Source of the DNA: Hydrogenophaga sp.
GTDB lineage: Bacteria > Pseudomonadota > Gammaproteobacteria > Burkholderiales > Burkholderiaceae_C
DNA length: 34,103 nucleotides
Reading direction: 5' to 3'
Assembly (NCBI GenBank): GCA_018993155.1
Contig: JAGKSX010000117.1
Span: 1 to 34,103, forward strand
Made by a program: the position numbers and the translations under genes
Notes under the pieces: model-generated
Seen by the model: only the letters and a program-made list of their open reading frames with translations
The model's database searches: none
What the model was told of the DNA's origin: nothing
Part shown: positions 23,337 through 31,079 of the stretch, piece by piece
Position numbering within the stretch: the first letter of the stretch is position 1
Layout: every line of letters begins with the position of its first letter

Positions 23337-24772
23337 GCACCCTCGACTACGAAAGCCACGACGGCCTGGGCCTGGCGCAGCTGGTCAAGCAAGGCGAGGT
23401 GACGCCGCAGGAACTGCTGGACGCCGCGCTCGCGCGCATCGCCGCGCACAACCCGGCGCTCAACGCCGTGGTCACGCCGCTCTACGACGCGGCGCGTGCC
23501 GAGATCGCGCGCGGCCTGCCGGCCGGGCCGTTCCAGGGCGTGCCCTTTCTCGTGAAAGAACTGGTGGCCTCGGTGGCGGGCGCGGCCACCACCGCGTCCT
23601 CGCGCCTGTACGCCAAGAACATGCCGGCGGCCGACAGCGAGATCGTGGCGCGCCTGCGCCGCGCGGGGCTGGTGATCGCGGGCAAGACCAACTCGCCCGA
23701 GTTCGGGCTCTCGCCCATCACCGAGTCGCTGCTGTACGGCGTGACGCGCAACCCCTGGCACACCGAGCTCTCGCCCGGCGGCTCCAGCGGCGGCGCGGCG
23801 GCGGCCGTGGCCTCGGGCATGGTGCCGCTGGCCCACGCCACCGATGGCGGCGGCTCCATCCGCATCCCGGCCTCGTGCTGCGGCCTGTTCGGCCTGAAGC
23901 CCACGCGCGCGCGCATCACCGCCGGCCCCGAAGGCGGCGAAGGCCTCAACGGCCTGGCCCACCAGCACGTGGTAAGCCGCAGCGTGCGCGACAGCGCGGC
24001 CCTGCTCGACGCCATCGCCGGCCCCATGCCGGGCGATCCCTACACCGCTGTTCCGCCCGAGCGGCCCTTTCTGGACGAAGTGGGCCGTGCGCCCGGCCGC
24101 CTGCGCATCGCGTTTGCGAAGACCGCGCCCACCGGTGTGCCGGTGGACCCGGCCTGCGTGGCCGCGGTGGAAGACGCCGCGCGCCTGTGCGAGCAGCTCG
24201 GCCACCACGTGGAAGAAGCCTCGCCGGATTACGACGCCCAGGTGGTGGAGCGCGGCTTCGAAATGGTGTTCGCCACCCACACCATGGCCAACATCGCGCG
24301 CGCCACCGGCGGCCCCCTGCCCGAGCGCGACCTCGTCGAACCGCTCACCTACGCGCTGGCCCAGGTCGGCCGCGTGCCGAGTGCGGCCGAGTACATCCTC
24401 AACCTGCAGTCGCTGCAGCGGCAGTCGCGCCGCATCGCGGGCTTCTTCGAGCGCTTCGACGTGTGGCTCACGCCCACGCTGGCGCAGACGCCCCGGGCCA
24501 TCGGCCACTTCAACATCCGCTCCAGCGACGTGCGCGACTGGATGAGCAAGCTCGCGGCCTACCTGCCCTTCACCTACCCCTTCAACGTCACCGGCCAGCC
24601 CGCGGCCTCGGTGCCCCTGCACTGGACGGCCGACAACGTGCCCATCGGCTGCCAGTTCGCGGCGCGTTATGGCGACGAGGGCCTGCTGCTGCGCCTGTGC
24701 GCGCAACTCGAAGCCGCGCGGCCCTGGTTCCACCGGCGCCCGCCGGTGAGCGGCCTCCCGCATGCGCACTGA
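23333..24772 (+). CDS. Amidase-signature-family hydrolase
   Basis: The 479-residue product carries the amidase-signature triad: Lys75 (FLVKEL), cis-Ser151 in GGSSGG and nucleophile Ser175 in GGGSIRIPA. Its length matches the family, which includes GatA-like, aryl-amide and plant-compound amidases that release ammonia or an amine from a carboxamide. It has no signal peptide and should act in the cytoplasm. Its ATG overlaps the enolase-family stop (ATGA), and its end overlaps the FAD gene by 11 bp, so it is locked into the operon. It may open the pathway by hydrolysing an amide, or act later on a cyclic or linear amide intermediate. Confidence 0.93.
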   Translation: MSTLDYESHDGLGLAQLVKQGEVTPQELLDAALARIAAHNPALNAVVTPLYDAARAEIARGLPAGPFQGVPFLVKELVASVAGAATTASSRLYAKNMPAADSEIVARLRRAGLVIAGKTNSPEFGLSPITESLLYGVTRNPWHTELSPGGSSGGAAAAVASGMVPLAHATDGGGSIRIPASCCGLFGLKPTRARITAGPEGGEGLNGLAHQHVVSRSVRDSAALLDAIAGPMPGDPYTAVPPERPFLDEVGRAPGRLRIAFAKTAPTGVPVDPACVAAVEDAARLCEQLGHHVEEASPDYDAQVVERGFEMVFATHTMANIARATGGPLPERDLVEPLTYALAQVGRVPSAAEYILNLQSLQRQSRRIAGFFERFDVWLTPTLAQTPRAIGHFNIRSSDVRDWMSKLAAYLPFTYPFNVTGQPAASVPLHWTADNVPIGCQFAARYGDEGLLLRLCAQLEAARPWFHRRPPVSGLPHAH

Positions 24773-26489
24773 GGAAACGGTCGACCTGCTCGTCATCGGC
24801 GGCGGCGTGGCGGGGCTCACGGCCGCGCTGGTGGCCGCCATCGAAGGCCTGAGCGTGCTGGTCTGCGAGAAGACCGAGCTGCTCGGCGGCACCGCCGCCA
24901 CCTCGGCCGGCACCGTGTGGATACCCGGCAGCAGCCAGAGCGAGCGCGCCGGCCTGGCCGACCCGGTGGTGCGCGCGCACCACTACCTGGCCGCCGAGAT
25001 CGACACCGACAGCGGCGCCGACCTGCGCGACACCTTCCTGGCCACCGGCCCGCGCGTGCTCGACTACCTGGCGCAACACTCCTGCGTCAGCTTCGTGCCC
25101 GCCGCGCGCCACCCCGACTACCACGACCACCATGCTGGCGCCGCCATCGGCGGCCGGGCGCTCGTCGCGCGCGCCTTCGACGGGCGCGAACTCGGCCCCG
25201 ACTTCGCGCGCGTGCGCCCGCCCATGAGCCACATGATGGTGCTGGGCGGCATGTCCGTCAGCAAGGACGACATCGCGCCCCTGCTCAAGCCCCTCGCCTC
25301 CCGGGCCGCCTTGCGCCATGTGGTCACGCTGCTGAGCCGCCACGCGCGCGACCGCCTGCACCACCCGCGCGGCACGCGGCTGGTGATGGGCAACGCGCTC
25401 ATCGCGCGCCTGCTGCTGAGCCTGCGCCAGCGCGGCGTGGACCCGCTCATGGGCGTGACCGTGCGCCAGCTGCACGAAGAAGGCGGCACCGTCACCGGCG
25501 CCACGCTCAGCCAGGCCGGGCGCGGCGACTGGCGCGTGCGCGCCCGCCTGGGCGTGGTGCTCGCCTGCGGCGGCTTTGGCCACGCGCCCGAGTGGCGCCA
25601 ACGCCTGCTGCCCGCGCCCGCGCAGACGCAGTCACTCATGTTCGAAGGCAACACCGGCGACGGCCTTCGCCTCGCGCAGAGCGTGGGCGCCGCCATCGAC
25701 GAGGCCGGCCACCGCACGCCGGCCTTCTGGGTGCCGGTGTCGGTGCTGCGCCAGGCCAACGGCCAGGAACAGCGTTTTCCGCACTTCGCGCTCGACCGCG
25801 CCAAGCCCGGCCTGATCGCGGTGGACGCCAGCGGGCGGCGCTTCGTCAACGAAGGCGACTCGTACCACGACTTCGTGCTCGCCATGCTCAACGCCTCGCC
25901 CGAACCCGCCGTGCCCGCGCACCTGATCTGCGACGCCCACTTCCTGCACCGCTACGGCCTGGGCCTGGTGCGCCCGGGCGCGTGGCGGCTGGGGCCCTTC
26001 CTGCGCGCCGGTTACTTGAAACGCGCACCCACGCTGGCCGCGCTCGCGGGCCAGCTCGGCATCGACCCCGAAGGCCTGCGCGTCACCGTGTCGCGCCACA
26101 ACGGCTTCGCGCACACCGGCGTGGACCTGGACTACGGCAAAGGCACGAGCGAACTCAACCGCTTCAACGGCGACCCGAGCCACACGCCCAACCCCTGCAT
26201 CGGCCCCATCGCGGCGGCGCCGTTCTACGCGGTGACGGTGTGGCCCGGCGACGCCGGCACGAGTGTGGGCCTGCGCACCGATGGGGATGCGCGGGTGTTC
26301 GGGCGCGACGGCCAGGCGATCGAAGGGCTGTACGCGGCCGGGGCCGACATGGCGTCCATCATGCGCGGGCGCTACCCCGGGCCGGGGGTGACGCTGGGGC
26401 CGGCGATGGTGTTTGCGTGGCGGGCGGTGATGCACGCGGTGGGGCGGCGCACCGCCACCCCCGTCACCATGGCGGCGGTGCTCAGGTAG
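24762..26489 (+). CDS. FAD-binding dehydrogenase (fumarate reductase / 3-ketosteroid dehydrogenase-like)
   Basis: The 575-residue product belongs to the FAD_binding_2 family. The dinucleotide motif GGGVAG is at residues 13-18, followed by LLGGTAATSAGTVWIPG, and the C-terminal FAD contact is GLYAAGADMASIMRGRYPGPGVTLGP. These proteins introduce or reduce a C=C bond next to a carbonyl or carboxylate. Both possibilities fit a catabolic operon. No signal peptide is present; electrons could go to a quinone or to a small carrier. The gene ends the long TetR-controlled operon. Redox steps in this pathway would be this enzyme and, if active, the SDR at its start. Confidence 0.92.
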   Translation: MRTEETVDLLVIGGGVAGLTAALVAAIEGLSVLVCEKTELLGGTAATSAGTVWIPGSSQSERAGLADPVVRAHHYLAAEIDTDSGADLRDTFLATGPRVLDYLAQHSCVSFVPAARHPDYHDHHAGAAIGGRALVARAFDGRELGPDFARVRPPMSHMMVLGGMSVSKDDIAPLLKPLASRAALRHVVTLLSRHARDRLHHPRGTRLVMGNALIARLLLSLRQRGVDPLMGVTVRQLHEEGGTVTGATLSQAGRGDWRVRARLGVVLACGGFGHAPEWRQRLLPAPAQTQSLMFEGNTGDGLRLAQSVGAAIDEAGHRTPAFWVPVSVLRQANGQEQRFPHFALDRAKPGLIAVDASGRRFVNEGDSYHDFVLAMLNASPEPAVPAHLICDAHFLHRYGLGLVRPGAWRLGPFLRAGYLKRAPTLAALAGQLGIDPEGLRVTVSRHNGFAHTGVDLDYGKGTSELNRFNGDPSHTPNPCIGPIAAAPFYAVTVWPGDAGTSVGLRTDGDARVFGRDGQAIEGLYAAGADMASIMRGRYPGPGVTLGPAMVFAWRAVMHAVGRRTATPVTMAAVLR

Positions 26490-26555
26490 GCGCGCCAGGT
26501 CTTGCTGCCTGCGCCGGCCAGGCCGCCAACCCAAGCCACCATGTGTGGCGTGGTC

Positions 26556-26909
26556 TCAGTAAGCCGTCTCGCGGGCTTCCAGCACCAGCGACAGCACCCG
26601 CGAGCCCTTGCCGCTCGCCTTGGCGCGCACGCGGCATTCGGCATCGGCCTCGACAGTCAGGCGGCAGTGGTAATCCAGGCCGTCCGTCTCGCCAGGGTTG
26701 TGGCTCGGTATGCGGCGAGCCCACAGACGCCTGCCATCCACCTCCACGGTCAGCTCGTGCCAGGGCTCGGCGGCGTCCGCCGACACCGACACCGACACCA
26801 GCAGGGTGGCATCGAGGTCGAAAGTGCGCGCGCGGCCCAGTGCGGCGGGAATCACCAGGGAGGCGACGGATTCGGTGCCCGCGTCATACTTCCAATATTC
26901 CAAGGTCAT
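26556..26909 (-). CDS. Hypothetical protein, 117 residues
   Basis: A leftward frame of 117 codons with strong GC third-position bias. The protein begins MTLEYWKYDAGTE, has an early beta-rich half (SVASLVIPAAL, DLDATLLVSVSVSAD) and a later DYHCRLTVEADAEC segment, and contains neither membrane helix nor signal. It is divergent from the ferredoxin gene with only 40 bp between starts. No known family is recognised. The frame on the other strand across this stretch has no coherent protein character, so this strand is preferred. No clear ribosome site is seen. Confidence 0.6.
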   Translation of the reverse strand: MTLEYWKYDAGTESVASLVIPAALGRARTFDLDATLLVSVSVSADAAEPWHELTVEVDGRRLWARRIPSHNPGETDGLDYHCRLTVEADAECRVRAKASGKGSRVLSLVLEARETAY

Positions 26910-26949
26910 GGGGAAAGTCTAAGCCCACGCCATTGCCCTTTCGACGCGC

Positions 26950-27222
26950 ATGAAAACCTTCCGCATCCAGATTGACGGCCACGCCGTTGCCGCAGAGGCC
27001 GACAGCGAGACCAGCCTGTTTGCGGCGATGGCGCGCGCGGGAATCGAGTGGCCGGTGTCCTGCCGCAACGGCACCTGCCGCACCTGCATCGCCCGCTTGT
27101 TGCAAGGGCAAGTGCGCTACGACATTCCCTGGCCTGGCCTCAGTGCCGATGAAAAGGAAGAGGGCTATTGCCTGCCCTGCGTGGCCCGGCCCATGGCCGA
27201 TCTGGTCATTGCCCGGGCTTGA
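26950..27222 (+). CDS. Plant-type [2Fe-2S] ferredoxin
   Basis: The 90-residue product is a small ferredoxin with the cluster motif C-x4-C-x2-C-x30-C: Cys38, Cys43, Cys46 (CRNGTCRTC) and Cys77 (YCLPCVA; Cys74 is an extra cysteine). The beta-grasp start KTFRIQIDGH is clear. It is a soluble electron carrier, which could serve a ring-hydroxylating or oxidative system. It is divergent from the 26556-26909 gene and lies directly downstream of the FAD dehydrogenase region without being coupled to it. Its redox partner is not evident in the window. Confidence 0.92.
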   Translation: MKTFRIQIDGHAVAAEADSETSLFAAMARAGIEWPVSCRNGTCRTCIARLLQGQVRYDIPWPGLSADEKEEGYCLPCVARPMADLVIARA

Positions 27223-27388
27223 AACCCGAGCCACCCGGCGCTTCGCCCGGCTTGCGATCGGCCGGGTTGGTCTGAGGCGCCCGGTCCGGATGCGTCGGGT
27301 TGGTACCCGGCGCGCGGTCGTCCCCAGGGGGCTGTTGGTCGATGGGCTTGCCGGGGGTCTGGCCCGGCGGGTTGGGGGTGATGGACAT
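27206..27388 (-). CDS. Hypothetical proline-rich small protein, 60 residues
   Basis: The leftward frame starts at ATG 27388 with AGGAG about 9 bases upstream and ends at 27206, overlapping the last 17 bp of the ferredoxin gene. The 60-residue product is rich in Pro, Gly, Asp and Asn (PNPPGQTPGKP, QQPPGDD, ADRKPGEAPGG) and must be disordered. The ribosome site and codon bias support it being translated, but function is unknown. An in-frame start at 27457 exists without ribosome site. Confidence 0.55.
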   Translation of the reverse strand: MSITPNPPGQTPGKPIDQQPPGDDRAPGTNPTHPDRAPQTNPADRKPGEAPGGSGFKPGQ

Positions 27389-27543
27389 GCTGCGTGGCTC
27401 CTGCGCGTTGCGGGACCGGAAATCGGTCCGAAGGCCCAGTGTCGGGTCCAAGCGCATGCACCCCGGTAGGCCAACGCTCTGTGAAGGTGTAGGCCCTGTC
27501 TGGCCCCGTCAAAAAATGCGCTGCTGGGTGCTCGTGCTGCTCT

Positions 27544-27798
27544 CTAGCGGGCGGAAGAAGGATCGTCTGCCGTGTAGCGTCGTTCAATCCAGTGTGAGCC
27601 GTGGCCGAACTTCTCATTGCCGGCTTCGACCACGGCCCTGAGCGTCTGAAGAACAGCGGGATCCGCTGTCTGCCAATGGGTGGATGTGGAGGCTTCGCGC
27701 TTGAGTTTGCTTACTGCGGGCGTGCAGCAAATGCGCGCGATGTGGTGCACGCTTTGAACGGAGTGCCCTTTGCCCACGGGTGCCTGCAGGATGCTCAT
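27544..27798 (-). CDS. Hypothetical protein, 84 residues
   Basis: The leftward frame starts at ATG 27798, with AGGAGA about 6 bases upstream, and ends at 27544. The 84-residue product has a mixed polar composition with a helical stretch (ADPAVLQTLRAVVEAGNEKF) and a C-terminal part with HGSHWIERRYTADDP. I do not recognise a family. The ribosome site, length and the lack of a better frame on either strand support it. It could be controlled by the same leftward promoter region as the GNAT gene, but the gap between them is 172 bp. Confidence 0.65.
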   Translation of the reverse strand: MSILQAPVGKGHSVQSVHHIARICCTPAVSKLKREASTSTHWQTADPAVLQTLRAVVEAGNEKFGHGSHWIERRYTADDPSSAR

Positions 27799-27970
27799 CG
27801 CCGTCTCCTGGGGGGTGGGGTCCAAGCGCTCCACCAGCAAACAGCTTGCCTTCGAGCCGGGCCCGCGTCTATCGATCTGGCGGTTTTCGAGTAAACGGAT
27901 GTTTCTTGCGCGGGCCGGGGAAGGCGGCGGTGTCATGACCAGGCTGCCGCATTCGGCCAGGCGCGGAGCT

Positions 27971-28411
27971 TCAGGCGCCGAAATGTTCGAGGTGAATGAG
28001 TGGGTAGGGTCGCCCCTGTCCGTCCAACTCAGAGCGCCCTGTGCGCTTGAAGCCCATTTTTTCGTAGAAGCCCAAAGCCTGAGCATTTTGCTCATTGACA
28101 TCGGTGGTCATGTGGGGGTGCAGCGAAAGGCCGTGGCCAACGAGTGCGGCACCAAGGCCTTTTCCATGGTGGGCGGGATCAACGAACAAGGCCTCCATGT
28201 GCCCTTGGTCGATGAACATGAATGCCAGTGGATGGTCATCGGCATTCACAGCGAACCAGAGCGGGACTTTGGGCAGAAAGTCGCCAACCATCTCAGCGAT
28301 GGCTTTTCGGTCCTCTTCGGACAGAAAGCCATGAGTGGCATCAACCGCGCGCCGCCAGATTTCAACCGCGCGTTCGCCCTCATCGGGACGGGAGTTTCGA
28401 ATGGCAATCAT
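27971..28411 (-). CDS. GNAT-family acetyltransferase (YjaB-like)
   Basis: The 146-residue product is a compact GNAT. It begins with IRNSRPDEGERAVEIWRRAV, has the acetyl-CoA pyrophosphate loop VDPAHHGKGLGAAL near residue 85, TTDVNEQNAQALGFYEKMGF near 105-120 and ends with the family-typical GQGRPYPLIHLEH. It resembles YjaB/YjgM-type acetyltransferases that modify small amines. It is transcribed leftward, opposite the APH(6)-like gene, with 210 bp between their starts, and has no partner gene in close contact. Acceptor unknown. Confidence 0.9.
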   Translation of the reverse strand: MIAIRNSRPDEGERAVEIWRRAVDATHGFLSEEDRKAIAEMVGDFLPKVPLWFAVNADDHPLAFMFIDQGHMEALFVDPAHHGKGLGAALVGHGLSLHPHMTTDVNEQNAQALGFYEKMGFKRTGRSELDGQGRPYPLIHLEHFGA

Positions 28412-28621
28412 CCCCTGATTTTGAGTGCTGCAACGCGCAGGCCTGTTTCAGCCATGAAAAAGTTTCCTTGCGCGGCTTCTCTTTCGGGGACGACCTGTTG
28501 CTCCAACGTCGGCCCAGGGCCCGGTCCAGCCTGAGCTAGCATGGAGCTTTCGGCCCGAGGCGGACATTCGATGTCATCAACAAAGACATTCGAGAATCGA
28601 TGGCCACGAGAAATTTACCGC

Positions 28622-29455
28622 ATGTCCAACCTGACACTCTTCAATTCCTACCTCCAAAGCTGGAACGCGCATCCTGACGGCGAGCCCTTTGCAACCCACG
28701 CCGGCCACCTTCTACCGGTCCGTCTCGATGGGCATCCGGACGGTCGCGCCGGAATGATCAAGATCGCGCGGCACATTGACGAGCAGGTCGGTGGTCAAGT
28801 GATGCGCTGGTGGGACGGCGATGGCGCTGCGCGCGTGTATGCCCTTGATGAGAACGCGGGCGTACTGCTGATGGAGCGTGCTACCGGCATGGGTCATCTG
28901 CTAAAAATGGCTCAAGAAGGTGATGACGACGCTGCCACAAGCATCGTCTGCCGCACCATTGGCCGGCTGCATGCGAAGCGGCCCTTGCCACCGCCAAAAG
29001 GATTGCGACCGCTAACCTGCTTCTTCGAATCACTGGCGCCGATGGCGCGGCATGAAGGCGGCCTGATGGCCGAATGTGCAGTGGTGGCAGATGAACTGTT
29101 GGGATCGCAGCGCGAGCACGTCGTGCTACACGGCGATGCGCACCACAGCAACATCCTTGATTTCGGCGAGCGCGGCTGGCTGGCGATCGATCCCAAGCGC
29201 GTGACCGGCGAGCGTTGCTACGACTACGTCAACGTTCTGTGCAACCCCGATTTGAAAACCTGCACCGACCCATCGCGCTTTGCGCGGCAAGTCGACATCG
29301 TCGTCAACGCCGCTGGGCTGGAACGCCAGCGACTGCTCCAGTGGGTGATGGCCCACGCCGCGTTGTCGGCCGCCTGGTTCCTAGAGGACGGAGAGCGCGA
29401 GGAGGCGGACAACGAACTGGCCGTGGCGGCTATCGCCCGGCAGGCGCTGGGCTGA
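28622..29455 (+). CDS. APH(6)-like aminoglycoside/hydroxyurea kinase family protein
   Basis: The 277-residue product belongs to the APH_6_hur family, which includes streptomycin 6-phosphotransferases. The catalytic loop is VLHGDAHHSNI (HGD-x4-N), followed by the metal-binding AIDPKRVTGE and a conserved AALSAAWFLEDG near the end. The start ATG 28622 (MSNLTLF) is preferred because the family begins close to this point; ATGs at 28541 and 28571 in the same frame would add an unrelated leader. No strong ribosome site is visible for any of them. The gene stands alone with lower GC than the catabolic operons. Whether it confers resistance cannot be told; many family members are chromosomal. Confidence 0.85.
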   Translation: MSNLTLFNSYLQSWNAHPDGEPFATHAGHLLPVRLDGHPDGRAGMIKIARHIDEQVGGQVMRWWDGDGAARVYALDENAGVLLMERATGMGHLLKMAQEGDDDAATSIVCRTIGRLHAKRPLPPPKGLRPLTCFFESLAPMARHEGGLMAECAVVADELLGSQREHVVLHGDAHHSNILDFGERGWLAIDPKRVTGERCYDYVNVLCNPDLKTCTDPSRFARQVDIVVNAAGLERQRLLQWVMAHAALSAAWFLEDGEREEADNELAVAAIARQALG

Positions 29456-29465
29456 GTCTCGTAGC

Positions 29466-29481
29466 GCCTGCTATGGCAGGC
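29466..29481 (+). terminator. Stem-loop after the APH(6)-like gene
   Basis: GCCTGC-TATG-GCAGGC forms a perfect 6-bp stem 10 bases after the stop codon. There is no T-run after it, so it is at best a weak terminator or a transcript-end stabiliser. Confidence 0.35.
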
Positions 29482-29559
29482 ACCAAGACGAGGGAAATTC
29501 TTTCAGTTCTGAGAGAAGGCCGTTTGAGCTGCTGCAAAGGTCTGCTCAGGGCCGAGGCT

Positions 29560-29859
29560 TCAATCGAACTGAGCTGTGCAAGCCAGCCTATCCAGCCTGT
29601 TGCAGTTCGCCGCAGCATCAAGCAACCTCGCAGCGAGCGCTCTCGCCTGCGCCGGGCTGAGGCTCCATTCCAGGTCGAAGGGGGCTTCGCGGGCTTGCAG
29701 CAGCACCACCGCAGGCACATCCGGTTCGGCTGTGCGGCTCGCGGCCACGCTCAGGCCTGCCATCGTGCGTTGCTGAATCGACATTGACATGCGCTGCGCG
29801 GGCACGGTGCAGCGCATGAGGTAGACCGGCTCGGGCAATGGAATCTGGCGGAGTTTCAT
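29560..29859 (-). CDS. Hypothetical protein, 99 residues, second gene of a two-gene unit
   Basis: The leftward frame starts at ATG 29859, overlapping the stop of the upstream gene (ATGA), and ends at 29560. The 99-residue product starts MKLRQIPLPEPVYLMR and has a helical C-terminal part (SPAQARALAARLLDAAANC). The family is not recognised. The tight coupling to the 29856-30098 gene and shared promoter with an XRE regulator suggest a small accessory, plasmid- or island-type module. An earlier in-frame start at 29913 would overlap the upstream gene more deeply and is less likely. Confidence 0.65.
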   Translation of the reverse strand: MKLRQIPLPEPVYLMRCTVPAQRMSMSIQQRTMAGLSVAASRTAEPDVPAVVLLQAREAPFDLEWSLSPAQARALAARLLDAAANCNRLDRLACTAQFD

Positions 29860-30098
29860 GGGGCGGTCCCCGTGTCGTTCATGCCCAGCTCGCGCAGCAC
29901 CGCGAGGCGGCACACGCTGGCCATGGAGCGTTGTTCGCGGTCGGCCCTTTCCTTCACACGTTCCAGTTCGGCGGTGGTGAGTCGCAGTGCGATAGGGCGG
30001 GCGCTGTTGACACCGTTGGGCACACGTTTGCGAGGGGGAGGGCTTGGGGTTTGAGGCACGGCGATACCTGCTCGGTTAGCATTTGAGTAACGGAACAT
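29856..30098 (-). CDS. Small basic, RHH-like putative DNA-binding protein
   Basis: The leftward frame encodes up to 80 residues. The C-terminal half reads ARPIALRLTTAELERVKERAD then RSMASVCRLAVLRELG, which has the strand-helix-helix pattern of ribbon-helix-helix (CopG-like) regulators, a family that binds DNA as dimers; the assignment is from pattern, not a search. The Pro/Arg-rich start (TPSPPPRKRVPNG) is likely flexible. ATG 30098 would give an almost leaderless message from the promoter at 30114-30142; GTG 30059, with GCAGGT ahead of it, is an alternative start giving 67 residues. It is divergent from the XRE regulator. Confidence 0.65.
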   Translation of the reverse strand: MFRYSNANRAGIAVPQTPSPPPRKRVPNGVNSARPIALRLTTAELERVKERADREQRSMASVCRLAVLRELGMNDTGTAP

Positions 30099-30113
30099 TA
30101 AACTTTGGTAGTC

Positions 30114-30142
30114 ATTATGGTGGAATAAATTCCACTAGTCAA
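30114..30142 (-). promoter_or_regulatory. Leftward sigma70 promoter for the RHH-like operon
   Basis: Read on the minus strand, TTGACT (30142-30137), a spacer of 17 bases (30136-30120) and CATAAT (30119-30114) make a good promoter. The spacer is filled by the 16-bp palindrome at 30120-30135. It points at the two small genes ending at 29560. Confidence 0.7.
30120..30135. promoter_or_regulatory. Operator palindrome in the divergent XRE/RHH region
   Basis: GTGGAAT-AA-ATTCCAC is a perfect 7+2+7 inverted repeat lying 8 bp before the XRE start and inside the leftward promoter. The hexamer TAGTCA also occurs on both sides (30109-30114 and 30136-30141). It is the most likely binding site of the XRE regulator, controlling both directions. 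Confidence 0.65.
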
Positions 30143-30143
30143 T

Positions 30144-30578
30144 ATGTCTGGCGTACAAAAATCCACAATTCAAGATCGAATCCAGATGGAGCGGTCACGC
30201 CTTGGCCTGTCTCAATCCGCGCTCGCAGAGATCGGCGGCGTGTCCAGGGAAACGCAGCTCAACTACGAGAAGAAGGAAGGTGGGAGCACGCCCAACTGCG
30301 TGTACCTGACGCGGGTCATGGAGAAGGGGCTGGATGTGATGTTCATCCTCACGGGCAAGCGAGCCTCCACGGATTGGGCGTTGGACGCGATGCTGCGCAC
30401 GGTGATTGATGACCTCGAACGCTGTTCGCCGGAGAATCAGCTGTTGGCAGTGAAGTACGTGGCCATGCTCGCCGCAGGCATGACGCCTCCATTGCCAACG
30501 GTGCCAGTCGTTCCAGCCAAAAAGCCCCAGGCCAGGGGCGCGGCACCAGCCCCCTCCAAGCGACAGAAGCGCGTCTAA
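30144..30578 (+). CDS. XRE-family transcriptional regulator
   Basis: The 144-residue product has an N-terminal Cro/CI-type helix-turn-helix at about residues 10-60 (RIQMERSRLGLSQSALAEIG then GGVSRETQLNYEKKEG), where the loop differs slightly from the classic pattern. The middle of the protein is helical (DAMLRTVIDDLERC) and the end is a Pro/Ala/Lys-rich tail. It is divergent from the RHH-like gene and its start lies just after the palindrome 30120-30135, so autoregulation is likely. Similar regulators appear in phage and integrative elements, but no integrase is present in the window. Confidence 0.85.
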   Translation: MSGVQKSTIQDRIQMERSRLGLSQSALAEIGGVSRETQLNYEKKEGGSTPNCVYLTRVMEKGLDVMFILTGKRASTDWALDAMLRTVIDDLERCSPENQLLAVKYVAMLAAGMTPPLPTVPVVPAKKPQARGAAPAPSKRQKRV

Positions 30579-30594
30579 CCCGGATCGCGGCAGG

Positions 30595-31065
30595 TCACGC
30601 CTTCGGTGCCTTCGGCGAAGGCGGCCTCGGTGGCGCCGCGCCGTCTTCCTCACTCTCGTCCAAGCCCTCGTCGCTCAGCGGGTCGCCGGCCTCGGCGTCG
30701 TCGATGAAGGCGAGGTCGGGGTCTTCGTCGTCGGAGGCGGCGTCCGTGCCCTCGGGCGTGATCACCTGATCCACGCCGATGTCCCATCCATCGCGCTTGC
30801 CGCCGTCGCCACCGGCGCTGCGGCTTTCGCCGGTGCCTGCGGCGTCGCTCGGCGAGGCCAGGGCGTCGGGCGAGAGCAGTGTGGGGCGCGGTTCGTCGCG
30901 GGTGTCGAAGTCGGCGGGCGCGTTGGGGTCGCCGCCATCGTCGTCGGCAATGCCCATCATGTCGCTGCCGCTGTCGGATGAGTCTCCGGGGCCGAGCGAC
31001 GCGGTGTCGCGGCCAGCGGGTTGGGGTGGTGCGGGGCTGGTGCCCTGGATGCTGCTGCGTGCCAT
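30595..31065 (-). CDS. Acidic, disordered hypothetical protein, 156 residues
   Basis: The leftward frame starts at ATG 31065 with AAGGAA about 9 bases upstream and ends at 30595. The 156-residue product is rich in Asp, Glu, Pro, Ser and Gly (SDSGSDMMG, ADDDGGDPNAPADFD, ESEEDGAAPPRP) and lacks globular segments, membrane helices or a signal. Function unknown. Its start is 14 bp downstream of the end of the membrane-protein gene, so both belong to the leftward unit that begins with the oxidase. Confidence 0.7.
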   Translation of the reverse strand: MARSSIQGTSPAPPQPAGRDTASLGPGDSSDSGSDMMGIADDDGGDPNAPADFDTRDEPRPTLLSPDALASPSDAAGTGESRSAGGDGGKRDGWDIGVDQVITPEGTDAASDDEDPDLAFIDDAEAGDPLSDEGLDESEEDGAAPPRPPSPKAPKA

Positions 31066-31079
31066 GGTGTGGTTTCCTT

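Noticed and set aside
22745-24772. An extended start for the amidase frame inside the enolase-family gene
   Set aside because: The upstream 196 codons are shadow sequence. The family start with ATGA overlap at 23333 is clear.
26502-26975. Rightward frame of 157 codons over the hypothetical gene at 26556-26909
   Set aside because: It would overlap the ferredoxin start, has no ribosome site and poorer codon bias than the leftward frame.
27165-27617. Leftward frame of 150 codons
   Set aside because: It is out of frame with two better supported small genes (27206-27388 and 27544-27798) that have ribosome sites.
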